Assembly (NCBI GenBank): GCA_041395505.1
Contig: JAWLAG010000002.1
Location: 749,001 to 813,000 of the forward strand
Direction of reading: 5' to 3'
Source: Steroidobacteraceae bacterium
GTDB lineage: Bacteria > Pseudomonadota > Gammaproteobacteria > Steroidobacterales > Steroidobacteraceae
DNA length: 64,000 nucleotides
The notes under the pieces are model-generated. The model had not been told where the DNA came from, did no database searches, and saw only the letters and a program-made list of their open reading frames with translations. The translations under genes and the position numbers were made by a program. The first letter of the stretch is position 1; each line of letters opens with the position of its first letter. Below are positions 43,943 through 52,702 of this stretch, one piece after another.

Positions 43943-45592
43943 ATGTATCTTTCCTTTTTCGGCCTCAACGAGAAGCCATTCGCGATAACGCCTGACCCGC
44001 GTTACCTGTACCTGAGCGAGCGGCACGCGGAGGCGCTCGCCTACCTGCTCTATGGCATCAATGAAGCGGGCGGCTTCGTACAGTTGACAGGCGAAGTCGG
44101 CACCGGCAAGACCACCATCGTGCGCTCGCTCCTCGCGCAGGCGCCGAAGCATGCCGAGATAGCGCTCATCCTCAATCCGCGCATGAGCGCACCGGAATTC
44201 CTGCTGACGATCTGCGAGGAACTCGGCATCGGTGTGCCCGATGCCGCCGAGAGCAGCGTCAAGGACCTGGTCGATATCCTCAATCGCTATCTGCTCCGAA
44301 AACATGCAGAAGGCCGGCGCGTGGTACTGGTGGTCGACGAAGCACAGAATCTCGCCACCGACGTGCTCGAGCAGGTGCGGCTTCTCACCAACCTCGAGAC
44401 AGCCACGCAGAAGCTGCTGCAGATCATCCTGATCGGGCAGCCTGAGTTGCGAGAGCTCCTCGAGCGCAACGAACTGCGCCAGCTCGCTCAGCGCGTGACC
44501 GGGCGCTATCACCTCGATCCGCTGTCGCGCGACGAGACGGCAGCCTACCTGCGTCATCGCCTGCGCGTTGCCGGTGCGACCAACGACATTTTCACGCGCC
44601 CGGCGCTCAACGAAATGTACCGCCTCTCGGGCGGCGTACCGCGGCTGATCAACGTGATCGCCGACCGGGCCTTGCTCGGCGCCTATACCCAGGACCAGCA
44701 CCGGGTAGGCGCAACGCTGGTGCGGCGCGCCGCGAGCGAAGTCTTCGGCAAGCGGCTATGGCCGCTGTGGCTTCCCTGGCTTTTCGGGGCGACGGCGTCG
44801 CTCCTCGCCATCGCAGCCGTCATCGGGTTCTGGCGCACCGTCGGGCCAGGCCGTGCAACGACCGGAATTGCAACGTCACAGGTCGCGGCCGTGCAGGAAG
44901 ATGTGCCGGCTGGCGCAGCGAACTCTGCGGTAATTGCTCCGCAACCACCGCCGGCGCCACCTACGGTCGTGGAACTGTTGGCGCAATTTGCCCCGGAGAC
45001 CGACACCGACAACGCGTTCAACAAGCTGTTCGCGCTGTGGGGCGCACAGTATGTCGCCGGTCGTGTCGATCCGTGCAACCAGGCAACACAGAAAGGTCTC
45101 GAGTGCCTCACCCGTCGCGGCACCCTCGCCGAACTGCAACGATTCAATCGACCGGCAATCCTGTCGCTGTCCGATGACGCGGGCAATGTGCATCAGGTCG
45201 TACTGGCTTCATTGGCAGGCGATCGGGCCGTGCTCAGCCTGGGCGGCGAGGCACGTGAGGTGGGCCTTGGCGATCTCACACGCTACTGGTTCGGCGACTA
45301 CGTGCTGCTGTGGCGACCAGTAGGCGGCATGACGCGGGATTTTCGTTTCGGCATGCGCGGCGCGAGTGTTCGGCAGTTGCGCGAGAGCCTGGCACGGGTG
45401 AATGGCACCAGCGCGCCCGACGACTCCGATATCTACGATGCCGACCTGGCCCAGCAGGTCGTGCAGTTCCAACGCCGTTATCGGCTCGCCGCTGACGGTA
45501 TTGCCGGCGTGCAGACACTGGTGATGCTCGATTCGGTTACGGCCGGCAACGACACGCCGATGCTGGTGGCGAGATCCGCCCAGGGAGGCTAG
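43943..45592 (+). CDS. gspA: GspA/ExeA-like ATPase with peptidoglycan-binding end
   Basis: This 549-residue protein has an N-terminal AAA ATPase (MYLSFFGLNEKPFAITPDPR, Walker A GEVGTGKTT, Walker B VVLVVDEAQNL) and a membrane helix near 277-296. A Pro-rich periplasmic stretch leads to a C-terminal peptidoglycan-binding domain (LAQQVVQFQRRYRLAADGIA). This is the GspA/ExeA layout. With GspB it helps insert the type II secretion secretin through the cell wall. GspB is encoded 9 bases downstream; no other type II secretion gene is present here. Confidence 0.9.
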   Translation: MYLSFFGLNEKPFAITPDPRYLYLSERHAEALAYLLYGINEAGGFVQLTGEVGTGKTTIVRSLLAQAPKHAEIALILNPRMSAPEFLLTICEELGIGVPDAAESSVKDLVDILNRYLLRKHAEGRRVVLVVDEAQNLATDVLEQVRLLTNLETATQKLLQIILIGQPELRELLERNELRQLAQRVTGRYHLDPLSRDETAAYLRHRLRVAGATNDIFTRPALNEMYRLSGGVPRLINVIADRALLGAYTQDQHRVGATLVRRAASEVFGKRLWPLWLPWLFGATASLLAIAAVIGFWRTVGPGRATTGIATSQVAAVQEDVPAGAANSAVIAPQPPPAPPTVVELLAQFAPETDTDNAFNKLFALWGAQYVAGRVDPCNQATQKGLECLTRRGTLAELQRFNRPAILSLSDDAGNVHQVVLASLAGDRAVLSLGGEAREVGLGDLTRYWFGDYVLLWRPVGGMTRDFRFGMRGASVRQLRESLARVNGTSAPDDSDIYDADLAQQVVQFQRRYRLAADGIAGVQTLVMLDSVTAGNDTPMLVARSAQGG

Positions 45593-45600
45593 AGAGCAGC

Positions 45601-46341
45601 ATGTCCTTCATTCTCGACGCCCTGAAGAAATCCGAACACGATCGCCAGCGCAATGCCGGGCCGGCGCTGCTCGAAGTGCGTGTGGCGCAGCCGCGGCCGC
45701 GCCTGCCGGTCTGGGCCTGGGTGCTCGGTGGCTTGTTGCTGGTCAATCTGTTGTTCGTCAGCTGGTACCTTTGGCGGCGCAGCGCCTTGCCAGCGGAGCC
45801 GGGGACCATGAACAGCACCGTTGCAGGCAATACGGCGGCAGCGGCTGCGCGACCCGGAGCGGCCAGCTCGCCGGGCGTTGCACCAGCGCCGGGCGCTGCG
45901 CCGGCACTCACCAACGCGGCCGCACCCGCCCTTGCACCACCGGCGGCACCGGCAGCGCGCGATCCCTACAATGCGCCGCTCATCGAGGAGCCCACGCTCG
46001 ATGGCGGCCTGCCACCCTACGAGTCACCCGCAGATTTTGCGCCGGCGCAGAATGATGTCGGCGTGGGTTATCCGCCGCCGCCAGGCGTCGCGGGTGCCGG
46101 CACCGTGCGACGTGACAGCGAATCCTACGAAGACGCCATCGCGCAGGATGGCAGCCTGCCTGCCTTGCACCTCGATTTGCATGCCTATGCTCCAGATCCG
46201 GCCGCGCGCTTCGTGTTCATCAACATGCAGAAATACCAGGAAGGCGCGGTCACCAAGGAAGGCGTGACCGTCGAGCGAATCACGCCAACGGGTGCGGAAC
46301 TCGCCTACCGCGGCCGCCGCTTCGTACTGGTGCGCGAATAG
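45601..46341 (+). CDS. gspB: GspB-like general secretion protein
   Basis: This 246-residue protein begins MSFILDALKKSEHDRQR, the hallmark of GspB/ExeB. A membrane helix (VWAWVLGGLLLVNLLFVSWY, about 37-56), a long Ala/Pro linker and the C-terminal GspB domain (LPALHLDLHAYAPDPAARFV, then GVTVERITPTGAELAYRGRR) follow. It should work with the GspA-like ATPase encoded just upstream in secretin assembly. The pair alone suggests the secretion genes lie elsewhere on the chromosome. Confidence 0.9.
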   Translation: MSFILDALKKSEHDRQRNAGPALLEVRVAQPRPRLPVWAWVLGGLLLVNLLFVSWYLWRRSALPAEPGTMNSTVAGNTAAAAARPGAASSPGVAPAPGAAPALTNAAAPALAPPAAPAARDPYNAPLIEEPTLDGGLPPYESPADFAPAQNDVGVGYPPPPGVAGAGTVRRDSESYEDAIAQDGSLPALHLDLHAYAPDPAARFVFINMQKYQEGAVTKEGVTVERITPTGAELAYRGRRFVLVRE

Positions 46342-46394
46342 ACGCAACCGGCGTCAAACCGCCGCAACTCTCGGCAGTCGCTCTGGGCGCCGCT

Positions 46395-48152
46395 TTGCGC
46401 GCCGGTCTCGCGAGCATGGTCAACTGCGCGCCGGATCTCAATCGGATCAACGTGTTTCCGGTTGCCGACGGCGATACGGGCACCAACCTCGCAATAACCG
46501 CACGGTGCATCGACGCAGCCATCGCCGCCGCCGACAGCGACCATTGCGGCAAACTGCTCGCCCTCGTCGCCGACGCTGCCCTCGATGGCGCGCGCGGCAA
46601 TTCAGGAGCGATTTTCGCGCAATTCCTGCACGGCCTGGCCGACGCCTGCGGCGGGTTCGCCATTTTGCGGCCCAAGAGTTTCATTGCGGCATTGCGTGCT
46701 GCCGCGCAGTACGCCACTACTGCTGTGACCGAGCCGCGCGCGGGCACGATACTCACCCTGATCGACTCATTGGCCGATTCCGCCGCAGCCGCAGTCGCTG
46801 CGAATCCGCGGATCGATTTTCCCACCCTGCTCGGCAACTGCCTGGCGCCACTGGAACGTGCCCTTGCGGAAACCGAGCATCAGCTGGCAGAACTCGAACG
46901 CGCGCATGTGGTCGATGCCGGCGCGGCCGGTTTCGTCGCCTGGGTCAGGGGCATGGAAATGCAGATGCGCACGGGTGTGGCTCTCGTGCCGCCCGACGAT
47001 GCCTGGTCACCGGCCGAGCTGCCGGCCATCGCGGCTGGCGCCGGCAATTACCGCTACTGCACGGAGCTCGTTCTCGCCGGCGCGCAGATCGACCAGCGGG
47101 CATTGCGCGAACGCTGCGCCGCATTGGGCGACAGCCTGGTCGTCGCTGGATCCGCTCGACGGCTGCGGCTGCATATCCATACCAACGATCCGCAGGCGGT
47201 GTTCGCCCTGGCCGCGCAGTTGGGCACCGTAACGCAGCAGAAGGCCGACGACATGCTGCGCCAGGCGGCGAGCACGGCCGCCCGGAGCCGCATCGCCATT
47301 GTCACCGACTCCGCCGCCGATCTGGATGACGACACACTCGACGCGCATGTGATTCACGTCATCCCGTTGCGCGTGCAATTTGCCGGCCGCAGCTATCTCG
47401 ATGGTGTGTCGCTTGGCAGCAGCGAACTATTCCGGCTCCTCGTTGCCAATCGCGACCGCGTCCAGACCTCGCAACCACCGCAGGGCGATTACCGACGCAT
47501 GTACGAGTTCCTGCGCACACACCACGATGAGGTGCTCTCGCTCACGGTGACAGCCCGTGTGAGCGGTACCCATGACGCGGCGGCGGCGGCGGCCCGGCGA
47601 TGCGCCTGCGACGGCATCAACGTCCAGGACACCCGCAATGCCTCGCTCGGCCAGGGCCTGATCGCACGCTACGCCGCCGAGTGCGCGGCGCGCGGCGCGA
47701 CCATGCCGCAATTGCTTGCGCAGCTGCAGCACATCATTGCGCGCACCTGGACTTTCGCCCTGCCGGCAACCCTCGAGTACGCGGTGCGTGGCGGCCGTAT
47801 CTCGCCGGTCGCGCAGACGATTGCGGACTTGCTGCGTTGCTCGCCCGTATTGCGCACGCGCAGCAATGGCAAGGTTGGCGTTGGCGGCCTGCTATGGGGC
47901 CGCGGTCGCAGCGTGCAGGCTTTCGCGCGCCTGGTAGTGCGCCAATGTCGCAAGGGGCAACGCTATCGAGCCGCAGTTGGCCATGGCGATGCGGCCGAGC
48001 GCGCGGCCGAGCTGCGCGCCGCGCTGCTCGCCATGCGCCCGGACCTCGACTGCGCGCCCATCGTTCCCGTCGGTGCCGCGCTCGGCGTGCACGGTGGCCC
48101 GGGCCTGCTGGTGGTCGCGATTCAGGAACTGCCGCGGTCCGCTCCCGGCTGA
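46395..48152 (+). CDS. FakA-FakB fusion: DhaL/DAK kinase fused to DegV fatty-acid-binding protein
   Basis: This protein of at least 585 residues joins two units. The DhaL-like kinase part (about 1-190) has NRINVFPVADGDTGTNLA and GARGNSGAIFAQFL, and a FakA-type middle domain (about 200-295, YRYCTELVL, LRLHIHTNDPQ) follows. The DegV/FakB part (about 300-585) has SRIAIVTDSAADL, TARVSGTHDAA and AVRGGRISPVAQTIADLL. In Firmicutes FakA and FakB are separate and together phosphorylate exogenous fatty acids. TTG 46395 is the first standard start; similar-looking sequence continues upstream to the gspB end, so a non-standard start is possible. Confidence 0.85.
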   Translation: MRAGLASMVNCAPDLNRINVFPVADGDTGTNLAITARCIDAAIAAADSDHCGKLLALVADAALDGARGNSGAIFAQFLHGLADACGGFAILRPKSFIAALRAAAQYATTAVTEPRAGTILTLIDSLADSAAAAVAANPRIDFPTLLGNCLAPLERALAETEHQLAELERAHVVDAGAAGFVAWVRGMEMQMRTGVALVPPDDAWSPAELPAIAAGAGNYRYCTELVLAGAQIDQRALRERCAALGDSLVVAGSARRLRLHIHTNDPQAVFALAAQLGTVTQQKADDMLRQAASTAARSRIAIVTDSAADLDDDTLDAHVIHVIPLRVQFAGRSYLDGVSLGSSELFRLLVANRDRVQTSQPPQGDYRRMYEFLRTHHDEVLSLTVTARVSGTHDAAAAAARRCACDGINVQDTRNASLGQGLIARYAAECAARGATMPQLLAQLQHIIARTWTFALPATLEYAVRGGRISPVAQTIADLLRCSPVLRTRSNGKVGVGGLLWGRGRSVQAFARLVVRQCRKGQRYRAAVGHGDAAERAAELRAALLAMRPDLDCAPIVPVGAALGVHGGPGLLVVAIQELPRSAPG

Positions 48153-48155
48153 TGC

Positions 48156-48644
48156 TCAGGGTGTCGTGGCCGGGCTCGCCCCTTCGATCGGCATGTCCGC
48201 TTCCTGCCAGGCGAGGTAATCGCCTTGCAGATGGTTCAGTTGTTTGAACCCGGCATTTTGCAGGACTTCGAGCGCCATGCCGGCACGTCGGCCGCTGCGG
48301 CAATAGGCCACCACGGGACGGTCGCGAAAAGCCGCCAATTCACCGATGCGCGCCGCAACCTGATCGTGCGGCAGATTGACCGCGCCCGGCAAGTGGCCGG
48401 CCGCGAACTCATCGCTCGTACGAACATCGAGGATGAGCGCCTCGCCGTCATTGCGATTGATCCAGCCGAGCAGCTCGCTCTGCGAGAGCTCGGCCACCGG
48501 TGCTACGGCGGGTGCCGCGGCTTGCGGCGCGGCAGCACCGGTCGATGCGACCGGTTCGACCGCGGCGCAGCCCGCCAGCAGCGAAATCGCTATGAGGCCC
48601 GCCGGCACGAATCGCGCCGCCAGCCTGCGCACGCACTCAGTCAT
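48156..48644 (-). CDS. rhodanese-domain lipoprotein
   Basis: This 162-residue protein has a lipoprotein signal (VPAGLIAISLLAGCAAV), an Ala/Pro linker and a rhodanese domain (about 53-155) with the active-site loop CRSGRRAG. VVAYCRSG and ILDVRTSDEFAAGHLPGAVN are typical of the single-domain periplasmic or membrane-bound type. It should bind or transfer sulfane sulfur; the acceptor is unknown. Its start overlaps the dodecin end by 8 bases. It ends 3 bases from the convergent FakA-FakB gene. Confidence 0.9.
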   Translation of the reverse strand: MTECVRRLAARFVPAGLIAISLLAGCAAVEPVASTGAAAPQAAAPAVAPVAELSQSELLGWINRNDGEALILDVRTSDEFAAGHLPGAVNLPHDQVAARIGELAAFRDRPVVAYCRSGRRAGMALEVLQNAGFKQLNHLQGDYLAWQEADMPIEGASPATTP

Positions 48645-48840
48645 TCAGGACGAACGTGACTTTGAGCCGGACACGATATTCGGCGATCTTGCCGCCGCGC
48701 ACGATCACTTCCTGATCGGCGATCCAGGCACCCGTCACGCCGGTCAGGGTCTTGGCGGCGCGCTTGACGCCATTTTTGATTGCATCGTCGAAGCTCTTCT
48801 TGGACACCGAGATGAGTTCGGTTACGCGGGCAACGGACAT
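48637..48840 (-). CDS. dodecin (flavin-binding small protein)
   Basis: This 67-residue protein matches dodecins: MSVARVTELISVSKKSFDDA, the TLTGVTGAWIADQEVIVRGG core with the conserved Trp that stacks on flavin, and a C-terminal YRVRLKVTFVL strand. Dodecins form twelve-subunit shells that store riboflavin or FMN. The start is ATG 48840, with AGGAGG upstream; a longer in-frame version would add 15 unlikely residues. It is followed by the rhodanese lipoprotein gene on the same transcript. Confidence 0.92.
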   Translation of the reverse strand: MSVARVTELISVSKKSFDDAIKNGVKRAAKTLTGVTGAWIADQEVIVRGGKIAEYRVRLKVTFVLND

Positions 48841-49023
48841 GATGGGCCTCCTGGCTGCGGTGAAAAGACGAATCCGAACCGTCATTGTAGGCCAATAGCG
48901 ATCTGCCTGCCGGCATCGACGCTTGATCTCGCGTGGCGCGCGATTTGCAAAGCATTGATTGCACAGTTAAATTGCCGACTGCTGCTTGGCCAAGACCAAC
49001 AAGCTTCAAGAGGTTGCCGGGCA

Positions 49024-49860
49024 ATGACAGACAGCATCAAGATTGGCGCCGGCGTCGTACTCGCCTTGCTCGCACTCTTCCTGTGCGCGCGCCGCGAACA
49101 CGCGCCAGCTCCGGCCACGAGCGAAACAGCGGCCGTGGCGGCCCCGGCGTCGCTCGGCGTCGAGTACGGCGAGCGAATACGGCTATACGGCACACTACCG
49201 CGCGAGGAATTGCGCAATGCAGTGCGCCGGCGCGCCGAGCAGCTCTATGGCGGGCGCCCCGTCATCGATGAAGTGCTCATCGATCCAGCCGCGCGCGGCA
49301 GCTGGGTCGAGACCGACGCCCTGTATCTTCCCTTGCAGAGCGCACAGCTCGGCAAATCGAATTTCAACGGCGAGGTCCTGGAAATTGCGGGTGAGCTGGC
49401 CGACCAGGCAACCCGCGAGCGTGTGCTTGCCGAGGCGCGCTCCGGCCTCGGCGGGCAGTATCGGCTCGCCGATCAAACACGTCTGCGGCCCGTGCCACCG
49501 GTGCAGGCGAAGCTCTCGGATTTCCTGCAACGGCAGAGCGTCGAATTCAACTCTGGCAGCACGACCCTGACGGCGCGCGGTCGCCAGACGCTCGATGAAG
49601 TCGCGCGCATCATCGCCGCCGCACCCGGTACGCGATTCGATGTGGTGGGTCACACCGACAATGTCGGCGATCCACGCGAGAACCGCATTCTCTCGCTGGG
49701 CCGCGCACGCGCAGCCGTCGATTACCTCGTGGCGGTCGGTCTCGGGCGCGACCGCTTCGTGGTGAAAGGCTATGGCGATGAGAAACCCATCGCCAGCAAC
49801 GACACGGACGAGGGTCGCCAGACCAACCGGCGCATCGAGTTCGTGCAGATCGGGGAGTAG
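49024..49860 (+). CDS. OmpA-family membrane-anchored protein
   Basis: This 278-residue protein has an N-terminal membrane anchor (IGAGVVLALLALFLCARR), a middle region that looks BON-like (about 38-155) and a C-terminal OmpA peptidoglycan-binding domain (about 168-278: FNSGSTTLTARGRQTLDEVA, GHTDNVGDPRENRILSLGRA, VKGYGDEKPIASND). The start is ATG 49024. It is the first gene of a three-gene run with a coiled-coil/HhH protein and a DUF4197 protein. It probably ties the membrane to the cell wall. Confidence 0.87.
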   Translation: MTDSIKIGAGVVLALLALFLCARREHAPAPATSETAAVAAPASLGVEYGERIRLYGTLPREELRNAVRRRAEQLYGGRPVIDEVLIDPAARGSWVETDALYLPLQSAQLGKSNFNGEVLEIAGELADQATRERVLAEARSGLGGQYRLADQTRLRPVPPVQAKLSDFLQRQSVEFNSGSTTLTARGRQTLDEVARIIAAAPGTRFDVVGHTDNVGDPRENRILSLGRARAAVDYLVAVGLGRDRFVVKGYGDEKPIASNDTDEGRQTNRRIEFVQIGE

Positions 49861-49864
49861 GCGC

Positions 49865-51493
49865 ATGCAGATTCTCATCGACCTCTTGCCTTGCCTGCTG
49901 GCGCTCGCTGGCGGTCTGCTCATTGGTCACGGGTTGCGCGGCTTCGCGACCCGCAAGCAGATCGCTGCGCTCGAGAGCGAACACAACAATCGCATCACGG
50001 CCGCGACCCGTGACAGCGAGGAGCAGCGCACCCAGATGCGCCGCATCGAAGCGCGTCTTGGCGAAGCGAATCGAAAACTTCAGGATGAAGACCGCAGGCG
50101 CACGCTGCTCGAATCGGAGACCACGCGCCTGCGCGGCCGACTCGCACAGCTCGAACCGCTGGGCGATGAGATCAAGGCGCGCACCGCGCGACTGCAGGCC
50201 GCTGCCCAGGAGCATGCCCGCCTCAAGGGCGAGCTGGATCGTGCAGCCGCACGCCTCGGCGACCTCGAGTCGCAGCTGCAGGAGCGGGCCACGCGCGCGG
50301 AGCAGCTGGAAAAGGCGGCGGGCTTCCTGCCGCAACGCGACTTGCGCATCTCCGAACTCGAGAAAGAATGCAATCGATGGCGCGATCGCAGCAACGAACA
50401 GGCCGATCAGATCGAGCGGCTGGGCGCCGACCTCGACGCACAGCGCTCACGTGCCGACAAATTGCAGGGTGAGCATGGCGATTACGCCGGTGAACTCGGC
50501 CGCCTGCGCGATGCATTGCTCGCTCGCGACGACGAGACTCGCAGCCTGCGCCAGCAGGTGACCGCAAGGGATGAAACCGTCGATGGCCTTCGTACCCGGG
50601 TCGGCGAGCTCGATGGCGAGCTGCAGCAACTCGTCATCCTGCGTCGCCAGCTGCAGGAGCGGGACACCGAAATCGGCGGCCTGCGCGAGCGTCTGGGCAA
50701 GGCCGAGCCGATGCGCGAGCAACTTGCCGGCCGCGACAGCGAAATCGCCATGCTGCGAACACGCCTTGCGCGACATGATGAGCTGCAGAATCTGCTCGGA
50801 CAGCGCGACAGCGAGATTGCCTCGTTGCGCGGCGAAATCGGGCGGCTGGGCGAGTTGCGCACGAGCCTGTCCGAGCGCGAGCGTGAAGCGGGTGAGCTAC
50901 AGCAACGCTGCGCACAGTACAGCCGGGATATCGAAGATCTGCGCCGGCGACTCGCGGACCGCGAACGCGCTGGCGCACAGGGTGACGAGCAGCAGGCGCG
51001 GTTGTCCGCGGAGCTGGCATCGTTGCGCGCCTCGGCATCGCGCCAGGAGAAACTGGCGGGCGACCTGCAGGATTGTCAGCGTCGCTTCGGCGAGTTGCAG
51101 GCGAGCGCACGCGAGAGCATCGACGGCCGCGATCGCGACATTGCGCGCTTGCGCCGCGAGCTCGACGAGCTGCGCAGTGCTCCGCCTGCGGCGGCGGTCA
51201 TGCAGGTCACGCCCGCGACCGCGCCGCGCCGGGTGGTGCCGCCGCTGGCACCGCCCCGGACTGCGCAGCCACGTCGCGATGACCTCAAACTGATCCATGG
51301 CATCGGCCCCAAGATCGAGCGCCTGCTCAATCGCAATGGCATCAACACCTTTGCGCAGATCGCGGCCTGGAAGGCAGCGGATATCAAAGCCATCGAAAAA
51401 CTTCTCCCCGAATTCCAGGGACGCATCAAGCGCGATAACTGGATCAAGGGCGCGAAACTCGAGCATCGGCGCAAGTACGGAAAGGACTCATAA
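49865..51493 (+). CDS. membrane-anchored long coiled-coil protein with C-terminal helix-hairpin-helix
   Basis: This 542-residue protein has an N-terminal membrane helix (IDLLPCLLALAGGLLIGHG), a very long coiled coil (about 30-440, Arg/Glu/Gln-rich with repeated LRARL- and GELDGEL-type heptads) and a Pro/Arg linker. The C-terminal domain of about 70 residues (DDLKLIHGIGPKIERLLNRN, FAQIAAWKAADIKAIEKLL) is a helix-hairpin-helix of the type seen in LSU L21-like or DUF4332 proteins. It starts 4 bases after the OmpA gene. A membrane-to-DNA or membrane-to-wall tether is possible; no function is established. Confidence 0.75.
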   Translation: MQILIDLLPCLLALAGGLLIGHGLRGFATRKQIAALESEHNNRITAATRDSEEQRTQMRRIEARLGEANRKLQDEDRRRTLLESETTRLRGRLAQLEPLGDEIKARTARLQAAAQEHARLKGELDRAAARLGDLESQLQERATRAEQLEKAAGFLPQRDLRISELEKECNRWRDRSNEQADQIERLGADLDAQRSRADKLQGEHGDYAGELGRLRDALLARDDETRSLRQQVTARDETVDGLRTRVGELDGELQQLVILRRQLQERDTEIGGLRERLGKAEPMREQLAGRDSEIAMLRTRLARHDELQNLLGQRDSEIASLRGEIGRLGELRTSLSEREREAGELQQRCAQYSRDIEDLRRRLADRERAGAQGDEQQARLSAELASLRASASRQEKLAGDLQDCQRRFGELQASARESIDGRDRDIARLRRELDELRSAPPAAAVMQVTPATAPRRVVPPLAPPRTAQPRRDDLKLIHGIGPKIERLLNRNGINTFAQIAAWKAADIKAIEKLLPEFQGRIKRDNWIKGAKLEHRRKYGKDS

Positions 51494-52210
51494 ATGACCA
51501 TGCAAGGAATTCGCCGCACGACGACCGCCGTCGGCCTGAGCTCGCTGTCACTGCTGCTGGTCTGCGCAGCCGCGCATGCAGCCAGCGTGCTCGACGCGTT
51601 CAGCCAGACCGACTCGACCAGCGCACTGCGTGAGACCCTCACCCAGGGAGCATCGCGCGCCATTGCGAAGCTCGGCATCAAGGACGGGTTCCTCGGCAAT
51701 CCGGAAGTGCGGATTCCGCTGCCCGGGAAGCTCGCCAAGGCCCGCTCGCTTCTCAAGCTGGTTGGCATGGACAAACAGGCCGACGACCTGGTCGTCGCCA
51801 TGAACCGCTCTGCCGAAGCAGCCGTGCCTGAGGCGGCGGCGCTTTTCAAGGGTGCGATCACGCGCATGACGGTGACCGATGCCAAGCAGATCCTGACCGG
51901 TGGCGATGATGCCGCGACACAATACTTTCGTCGCGCGACCGAGGCGGACCTGCGCACCCGGTTTCAGCCGATCGTAAGGAAGACTACGGCGGGAGCGGAA
52001 CTTGCGAGCCGCTATGACGCCCTCGCGGGCAAGCTGTCACGCTATGGCCTGGTGAGCGAGCGCGACGCCACGATCGACTCCTACGTTACTGACAAGGCGC
52101 TCAACGGCCTGTTCATGGTGATGGCGCGCGAAGAGCAGGCGTTGCGCAAAGATCCGGTCGGCCAGGGCAGCCGCCTGCTGCAGAAAGTACTGGGCGCACT
52201 CGGTCACTGA
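51494..52210 (+). CDS. DUF4197 secreted protein
   Basis: This 238-residue protein has a signal peptide (AVGLSSLSLLLVCAAAHAAS). The rest matches DUF4197: LTQGASRAIAKLGIKDGFLG, RIPLPGKLAKARSLLKLVGM, FKGAITRMTVTDAKQIL, GGDDAATQYFRRAT and DKALNGLFMVMAREE. The family is periplasmic and of unknown function. Its ATG starts one base after the preceding stop (TAAATG), so it is in the OmpA/coiled-coil operon. The end overlaps the convergent acetyltransferase gene by 7 bases. Confidence 0.9.
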   Translation: MTMQGIRRTTTAVGLSSLSLLLVCAAAHAASVLDAFSQTDSTSALRETLTQGASRAIAKLGIKDGFLGNPEVRIPLPGKLAKARSLLKLVGMDKQADDLVVAMNRSAEAAVPEAAALFKGAITRMTVTDAKQILTGGDDAATQYFRRATEADLRTRFQPIVRKTTAGAELASRYDALAGKLSRYGLVSERDATIDSYVTDKALNGLFMVMAREEQALRKDPVGQGSRLLQKVLGALGH

Positions 52211-52695
52211 GCGGCAGGCTCGGCCTCGTTCGCCAGACGCTCGATCGCCGGGCGGCGCATACGAAAGATCTGCCATTCGCTCACCGCCTGGGCGCCTAGA
52301 CCCCGGTAGAACGCCATGGCCGGTTCATTCCAGTCGAGCACTGCCCATTCCATACGCCCACAATCGCGAGCCATGGCGCGCGCCGCCAGTGCAGCGAGCA
52401 ACGCCCGACCGACACCCTTGGAGCGATAGTCGGGTTTGACGAACAAGTCCTCCAGGTACAGACCGGGCCGGGCGAGGAAAGTCGAGAAATTGAAAAAATA
52501 GAGCGCGAAGCCGGCAGCCTGCCCGTCGAATTCGGCAACCAGCGCAAACACGTGGGGCCGCTCGCAGAACAGTTGGCGCGCGAGATCCTGCGCTGTGCCA
52601 ACCACCTCGTCCTCGAGACGCTCGTAGCGTGCAAGGTCGAGTATCAACTCGTGCAAAAGCGCCGCGTCGGCGGGCGTGGCGTCGCGAATCTTCAA
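52204..52695 (-). CDS. GNAT-family N-acetyltransferase
   Basis: This 163-residue protein has the GNAT fold: IRDATPADAALLHELILDLA, YLEDLFVKPDYRSKGVGRAL (acetyl-CoA loop RSKGVGRAL) and VLDWNEPAMAFYRGLGA. It resembles the group of spermidine/diamine acetyltransferase-like proteins, but the substrate cannot be told. The apparent start is TTG 52695, 7 bases after the stop of the upstream secreted-protein gene, so the two are probably co-transcribed. Confidence 0.88.
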   Translation of the reverse strand: MKIRDATPADAALLHELILDLARYERLEDEVVGTAQDLARQLFCERPHVFALVAEFDGQAAGFALYFFNFSTFLARPGLYLEDLFVKPDYRSKGVGRALLAALAARAMARDCGRMEWAVLDWNEPAMAFYRGLGAQAVSEWQIFRMRRPAIERLANEAEPAAQ

Positions 52696-52702
52696 CGGTC
52701 AT

